Source: Poseidonocella sp. HB161398
Lineage (GTDB): Bacteria; Pseudomonadota; Alphaproteobacteria; Rhodobacterales; Rhodobacteraceae
Direction: 5' to 3'
NCBI RefSeq assembly: GCF_005870025.1
Contig: NZ_VATA01000041.1
Coordinates: 1 to 64,000 of the forward strand
DNA: 64,000 nucleotides
Below are positions 59,551-64,000 of this stretch, in pieces (within the stretch, counting starts at the first letter, position 1; each line of letters opens with the position of its first letter). The notes below the pieces were generated by a model. That model was given only the letters and a program-made list of their open reading frames with translations. It made no database searches and had not been told where the DNA came from. The translations under genes were made by a program, and so were the position numbers.

Positions 59551-60480
59551 ATGGACGTCCGCCCGCTCAGGCATTTCCTCGCCGTCGCCGAAGAGCTGCA
59601 TTTCGGCCGCGCGGCGGAGCGGCTGGGGATGACGCAGCCGCCCTTGAGCCAGTCGATCCGCGCGCTGGAGCTGCGGCTGGGCGCGGATCTCTTCGCGCGG
59701 ACCCGGCGCAGCGTGGCGCTCACCCCGTTCGGCGCGGCCTGGCTGCCCCATGTCCGGCGGGCGCTGGCCGAGGTGGACGCGCTCGGCCCGGCGGCGGAGC
59801 GGATCCTCGGCGGCCATTCCGGGCGGCTGGAGCTCTCCTTCGTCTCCACGGCCGACTACAGCATCCTGCCGCGGCTGGTGCACCGCTTCCGCGAGCTCTA
59901 TCCGGAGGTCGAGCTGGCGCTGACCGAGGCGACGAGCGACCGCCAGATCGCGGCGCTGATCGAGGGGCACGGCCAGGCCGGGATCGTCATCCCCCAGGGC
60001 GTCGGCGTACTGCCCGAGCGCTTCGGCTACCGCCGGCTGGTGCTCGAGCCGCTGGTCGCCGCAGTGCCGGAAAGCTGGATCGCCGAAGGACGGCTGGTGC
60101 CCGAGGCGGGGCGGATCGCGGCGGAGGCGGTCATTGCCTCGCCGCTCATCCTCTTCCCGCGCCGTGCCGCGCCGGTCTTCCACGACCTGGTGACCGGATA
60201 TTACGAAGAGCGCGGCGCGCGGGCCCATGTCGTCCAGCACGCGATCCAGATGCAGACGATCATCAGCCTGGTCTCGGCGGGGATGGGCATTGCGCTGGTG
60301 CCGCGGTCGCTGCGCAACCTGGCGCGGGCGGGGGTGCGCTATCTCGATCTCGCCGGCGCCCGGCCGCCCAGCCTCGAGACCGGGCTGGTCTGGGACCGCG
60401 AGGACTCTGCGCCGGTCCTGCGCAACTTCCTGGAGGTGGTGGAGGCCGAGGCGGCGGCGGCAGAGCAGGGGGCGGGATAG
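59551..60480 (+). CDS. LysR-family transcriptional regulator
   Basis: 309 residues. The N-terminal winged helix-turn-helix is clear (MDVRPLRHFLAVAEELHFGR, then AAERLGMTQPPLSQSIRALE), followed by the periplasmic-binding-type effector domain (LVHRFRELYPEVELALTE). Divergent from ilvD; the intergenic region contains a perfect palindrome TCCCATGGGA (59498-59507) in AT-rich DNA, a possible operator. Effector and targets unknown; the downstream transporter is a possible target. Confidence 0.9.
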   Translation: MDVRPLRHFLAVAEELHFGRAAERLGMTQPPLSQSIRALELRLGADLFARTRRSVALTPFGAAWLPHVRRALAEVDALGPAAERILGGHSGRLELSFVSTADYSILPRLVHRFRELYPEVELALTEATSDRQIAALIEGHGQAGIVIPQGVGVLPERFGYRRLVLEPLVAAVPESWIAEGRLVPEAGRIAAEAVIASPLILFPRRAAPVFHDLVTGYYEERGARAHVVQHAIQMQTIISLVSAGMGIALVPRSLRNLARAGVRYLDLAGARPPSLETGLVWDREDSAPVLRNFLEVVEAEAAAAEQGAG

Positions 60481-60592
60481 CGGCAAGACCGGTCCCGGTG
60501 CCGCAAGGGCCGCAATTCCCGTTGCAGACCCCCTGCCAGATGTGATTGACCGGGGCCGAACCCAGACCTGTGCCGCGAAGGCCCGATCCCGC

Positions 60593-61495
60593 ATGACGAG
60601 TGCTTCCGACAATATCCGCGGCGCGGTGCTGATGGCGCTGTGCATGGCCGCCTTCGCCGGCAATGACGCGCTGATGCGCTCAATTGCCGGGGAGATTCCG
60701 GTGTCGCAGGCGATCTTCCTGCGCGGCGCGGTGTCGAGCTCGCTGCTGGCGCTGGTCCTCTTCGTCACCCGCCGCAGCCTGCCCCGGCCGCGCGGCCGCG
60801 ACCTGCGCACGATCCTGGTGCGCTCCGGCGCCGAGGCGGGGACCGGCACCTCGGTGATCGTCTCCCTCTACCACATGCCGCTCTCGGTCTTCACCGCGGT
60901 CGGGCAGGCGGCGCCGCTGAGCGTCACCCTGGCCGGCGCGATCTTCCTGAAGGAGCCGATCGGCTGGCGCCGGCTGGTGGCGATCGCCGCGGGCTTCCTC
61001 GGCGTCCTGGTCATCATCCGCCCCGGCACCGAGGGCTTCACCGCCTGGAGCCTCTGCGCCCTGCTGGCCGTCGCCTTCCTGACGCTGCGCGACCTGGCCT
61101 CGCGGCAGATCCCGGCGGCGATCCCGCCGACCATCCCGGCCTTCGGCGGCTCGCTGGCGACCACTTCGATGGCCTTCATCTGGGGGCTTTTCATCGACTG
61201 GCAGCCGGTGCCCCTGCCGGTGCTGGCGACGCTCGCGGCGGGCGGGGTGCTGCTGGTCGCGGCCTATCTGCTGGCGATCCAGGCGATGCGCACCGGAGAG
61301 CTCGCCTTCGTCGCGCCGTTCCGCTACATGGCGCTGATCTGGGCGATCCTGATCGGCGTCACGCTGCTGGGCGAACGGCTCGACGTCTATACTGTCATCG
61401 GCTCGGCGATCGTCGTCGTCTCGGGCGCCTACTCGCTCTGGCGCGAGATCCGGCTGCGGCGCCTTCGGGCAAGACCGGTGATTCCGCGGCCATGA
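60593..61495 (+). CDS. DMT-superfamily (EamA) transporter
   Basis: 300 residues from ATG 60593. About ten membrane spans in two homologous EamA halves (AVLMALCMAAFAGNDALMR ... AVGQAAPLSVTLAGAIFLKE and AYLLAIQAMRTGELAFVAPF). Such proteins export metabolites or drugs; the substrate is unknown. Located 112 bases after the LysR gene in the same direction. Confidence 0.88.
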   Translation: MTSASDNIRGAVLMALCMAAFAGNDALMRSIAGEIPVSQAIFLRGAVSSSLLALVLFVTRRSLPRPRGRDLRTILVRSGAEAGTGTSVIVSLYHMPLSVFTAVGQAAPLSVTLAGAIFLKEPIGWRRLVAIAAGFLGVLVIIRPGTEGFTAWSLCALLAVAFLTLRDLASRQIPAAIPPTIPAFGGSLATTSMAFIWGLFIDWQPVPLPVLATLAAGGVLLVAAYLLAIQAMRTGELAFVAPFRYMALIWAILIGVTLLGERLDVYTVIGSAIVVVSGAYSLWREIRLRRLRARPVIPRP

Positions 61496-61550
61496 TCCGG
61501 GCGGCGCCGGCCCCGTCCGGAGCCCGCGCCTGCGTCAGGTCGTCCCGCTG

Positions 61551-61579
61551 TTGACAACCCCGGCGACTCTGCATATACG
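61551..61579 (+). promoter_or_regulatory. str operon promoter
   Basis: TTGACA (61551-61556), 17-base spacer, TATACG (61574-61579): a near-consensus sigma-70 promoter for rpsL-rpsG-fusA, with a leader of about 220 bases (61590-61810) that contains no gene. Confidence 0.75.
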
Positions 61580-61810
61580 CCGCCCAATCGCGACGGGATC
61601 ACTGTATCCTGACGCATCTCAAGATCTTAAGCGGTCAAGATCCGGGCCCTGAAAAGCCCCGATCCTCTGAGGACCCACCACGGCGTACCCTCATCTGGGA
61701 CGGCGTGGTTTTTGCGCTTTGTCCGGGTCCCGGGCTCGGCGTCTCAGGGGCCTACGCACGGCAGGTGCGAGAGAGACGAAGAAAATGTGCAAAGCGGAGA
61801 GATACCCGGC

Positions 61811-62182
61811 ATGCCAACGATCCAACAGCTGATCCGCAAACCGCGGCAGCCCAAAGTGAAACGCTCCAAGTCGCAGCACCTGGAGTCGTGCCCCCAGAAG
61901 CGGGGCGTCTGCACCCGCGTCTACACCACCACGCCGAAGAAGCCGAACTCGGCAATGCGGAAGGTGGCCAAGGTGCGTCTCACCAACGGCTACGAGGTGA
62001 TCAGCTACATCCCGGGTGAAAGCCACAACCTTCAGGAGCACTCCGTTGTCCTGATCCGTGGCGGCCGGGTGAAGGACCTTCCGGGCGTCCGTTACCACAT
62101 CCTGCGCGGCGTCCTGGATACCCAAGGCGTCAAAGACCGTAAGCAGCGCCGCTCGAAGTACGGCGCGAAGCGCCCGAAATAA
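61811..62182 (+). CDS. rpsL: 30S ribosomal protein S12
   Basis: 123 residues from ATG 61811 ([20 protein letters not shown]). It is the decoding-centre protein; the streptomycin site shows [18 protein letters not shown] (Lys42 region) and the [10 protein letters not shown] loop (Lys87 region) as wild type. First gene of the str operon. Confidence 0.99.
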   Translation: MPTIQQLIRKPRQPKVKRSKSQHLESCPQKRGVCTRVYTTTPKKPNSAMRKVAKVRLTNGYEVISYIPGESHNLQEHSVVLIRGGRVKDLPGVRYHILRGVLDTQGVKDRKQRRSKYGAKRPK

Positions 62183-62194
62183 GGAGAGACGTAG

Positions 62195-62665
<471 letters not shown>

Positions 62666-62700
62666 CTCTTTGACCTACTCCGCCTGAAGGACATCCCCCA

Positions 62701-64000
62701 TGGCACGCGACTACCCACTCGAGCGGTACCGGAACTTCGGTATCATGGCCCATATCGACGCGGGCAAGACCACCACGTCGGAACGGATCCTGTACTACAC
62801 CGGCAAGTCCCACAATATCGGGGAAGTGCACGACGGCGCCGCGACCATGGACTGGATGGAGCAGGAGCAGGAGCGGGGCATCACCATTACCTCGGCTGCG
62901 ACGACCACCTTCTGGCAGCGCCAGGAAGAGCCGACCGCAGAGGGCACTTCTGACACGAAGTACCGCTTCAACATCATCGACACCCCCGGCCACGTCGACT
63001 TCACCATCGAAGTCGAACGTTCGCTGGCGGTGCTCGACGGTGCTGTCTGCGTGCTTGACGCCAACGCCGGCGTCGAGCCCCAGACCGAAACCGTGTGGCG
63101 CCAGGCCGACCGCTACAAGGTTCCGCGGATCGTGTTCGTCAACAAGATGGACAAGATCGGCGCAGACTTCTTCAACTGCCACAAGATGATCGAAGACCGT
63201 ACCGGCGCCCGCGCCATCCCGGTCGCGATTCCGATCGGCGCCGAGACCGAGCTGGAAGGCCTGCTCGACCTCGTCCTGATGAAGGAATGGCTGTGGAAGG
63301 GCGACGACCTCGGCGCAAGCTGGGTCCTCGAGGACATCCGTCCGGCTCTGCAGGACCAGGCCGACGAATGGCGCTCTGTCATGATCGAAGCCGCCGTCGA
63401 AATGGACGACGAGTGGATGGAGAAGTACCTGGAAGGCGAAGAGCCCGACGTGGATACGCTGCGCAAGCTGATCCGCAAAGGCACGCTGGAAATGGCCTTC
63501 GTCCCGATGCTGGGCGGTTCCGCGTTCAAGAACAAGGGTGTCCAGCCGCTGCTGAACGCCGTGATCGACTTCCTGCCGAGCCCGCTCGACGTGGTCGACT
63601 ACATGGGCTTCAAGCCGGGCGACGAAGAGGAAGTCCGGAACATCGCGCGCCGCGCCGATGACGCGATGCCCTTCGCCGGTCTGGCGTTCAAGATCATGAA
63701 CGACCCGTTCGTCGGCTCGCTGACCTTCGTGCGCATCTACTCGGGCGTCCTGAAGAAGGGCGACCAGCTGCTGAACTCGACCAAGGGCAAGCGCGAGCGC
63801 GTCGGCCGCATGATGATGATGCACTCGAACAACCGCGAGGAAATCGAGGAAGCGTTCGCAGGCGACATCATCGCGCTGGCAGGTCTGAAAGACACCACCA
63901 CCGGCGACACGCTCTGCGATCCGAAGGAACCGGTCGTCCTGGAAACCATGACCTTCCCCGAGCCGGTGATCGAGATCGCCGTCGAGCCGAAGACCAAGGC
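62701..64000 (+). CDS. fusA: Elongation factor G (3' end outside window)
   Basis: At least 433 residues visible. The translocation GTPase shows G1 [10 protein letters not shown]2 [15 protein letters not shown]3 DTPGH and G4 NKMD. It follows rpsG after 35 bases. The gene is cut by the window's right edge, not truncated in the genome as far as can be seen. Confidence 0.98.

Noticed and set aside
57513-60545. A 1010-codon plus-strand frame across ilvD and the LysR gene
   Set aside because: It is a shadow of ilvD (opposite strand) and of the LysR gene (other frame) caused by codon bias; no ribosome site or domain.

Overview
The window is chromosomal DNA of a GC-rich alphaproteobacterium, most likely Rhodobacterales. 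The ribosomal and RNA polymerase proteins are of alphaproteobacterial type, the gene order tRNA-Trp/secE/nusG/rplK/rplA/rplJ/rplL/rpoB/rpoC is preserved, and the insertion-sequence remnants resemble families common in Rhodobacteraceae. The species cannot be named from the sequence alone.

Layout: (1) 1-2400 is a graveyard of broken transposases (IS256-, IS5- and IS110-like), downstream of rpoC. (2) 2464-14767, minus strand: rpoC, rpoB, rplL, rplJ, rplA, rplK, nusG and secE, then a host sulfotransferase-like gene (14819-15661). (3) 15742-57385 is a complete-looking prophage of about 41.6 kb inserted in a tRNA-Trp(CCA) gene. A 45-bp duplication of the tRNA 3' half marks both ends, and a tyrosine integrase sits beside attR. 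(4) 57341-57416 is the tRNA-Trp gene itself, rebuilt with a phage-supplied 3' half. It is followed by ilvD, a divergent LysR regulator, a DMT-family exporter and the start of the str operon (rpsL, rpsG, fusA, the last cut by the window end).

The prophage has three blocks. The left block (plus strand, 15.9-21.9 kb) holds replication and recombination genes: a DnaT-like and a loader-like protein, a YqaJ exonuclease, a Rad52-like annealing protein, an SSB-like protein with an acidic DDEIPF tail, and a RecD/Dda-like helicase. It ends at a strong terminator. The central block (minus strand, 22.1-45.4 kb) is a T7-type podovirus virion and lysis module. In transcription order it has two sulfotransferases, large terminase, portal, scaffold, a gp13-like protein, capsid, a terminator right after the capsid gene, two tail tubular proteins, three internal virion proteins, a T7-like tail fibre, a small coiled-coil membrane protein, amidase, holin candidate and a beta-helix tailspike. 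Most neighbours overlap by ATGA or GTGA. A lower-GC cargo zone (about 45.9-48.4 kb) carries a glycosyltransferase and unknown genes. The right block (plus strand, 49.9-57.2 kb) has small unknown genes, a DUF4942-type adenine methyltransferase, a winged-helix protein, a large ParB-like protein and the integrase. An intergenic region of about 0.9 kb between the divergent blocks (48.97-49.89 kb) has paired 10-bp repeats and an AT-rich tract; I infer a control or origin region.

The element is best read as a temperate phage that pairs a T7-like particle with lambda-like recombination and integration genes. It has no recognisable RNA polymerase, DNA polymerase, primase or classical CI repressor. 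It probably relies on host polymerases, and its lysogeny control is not identifiable by homology.
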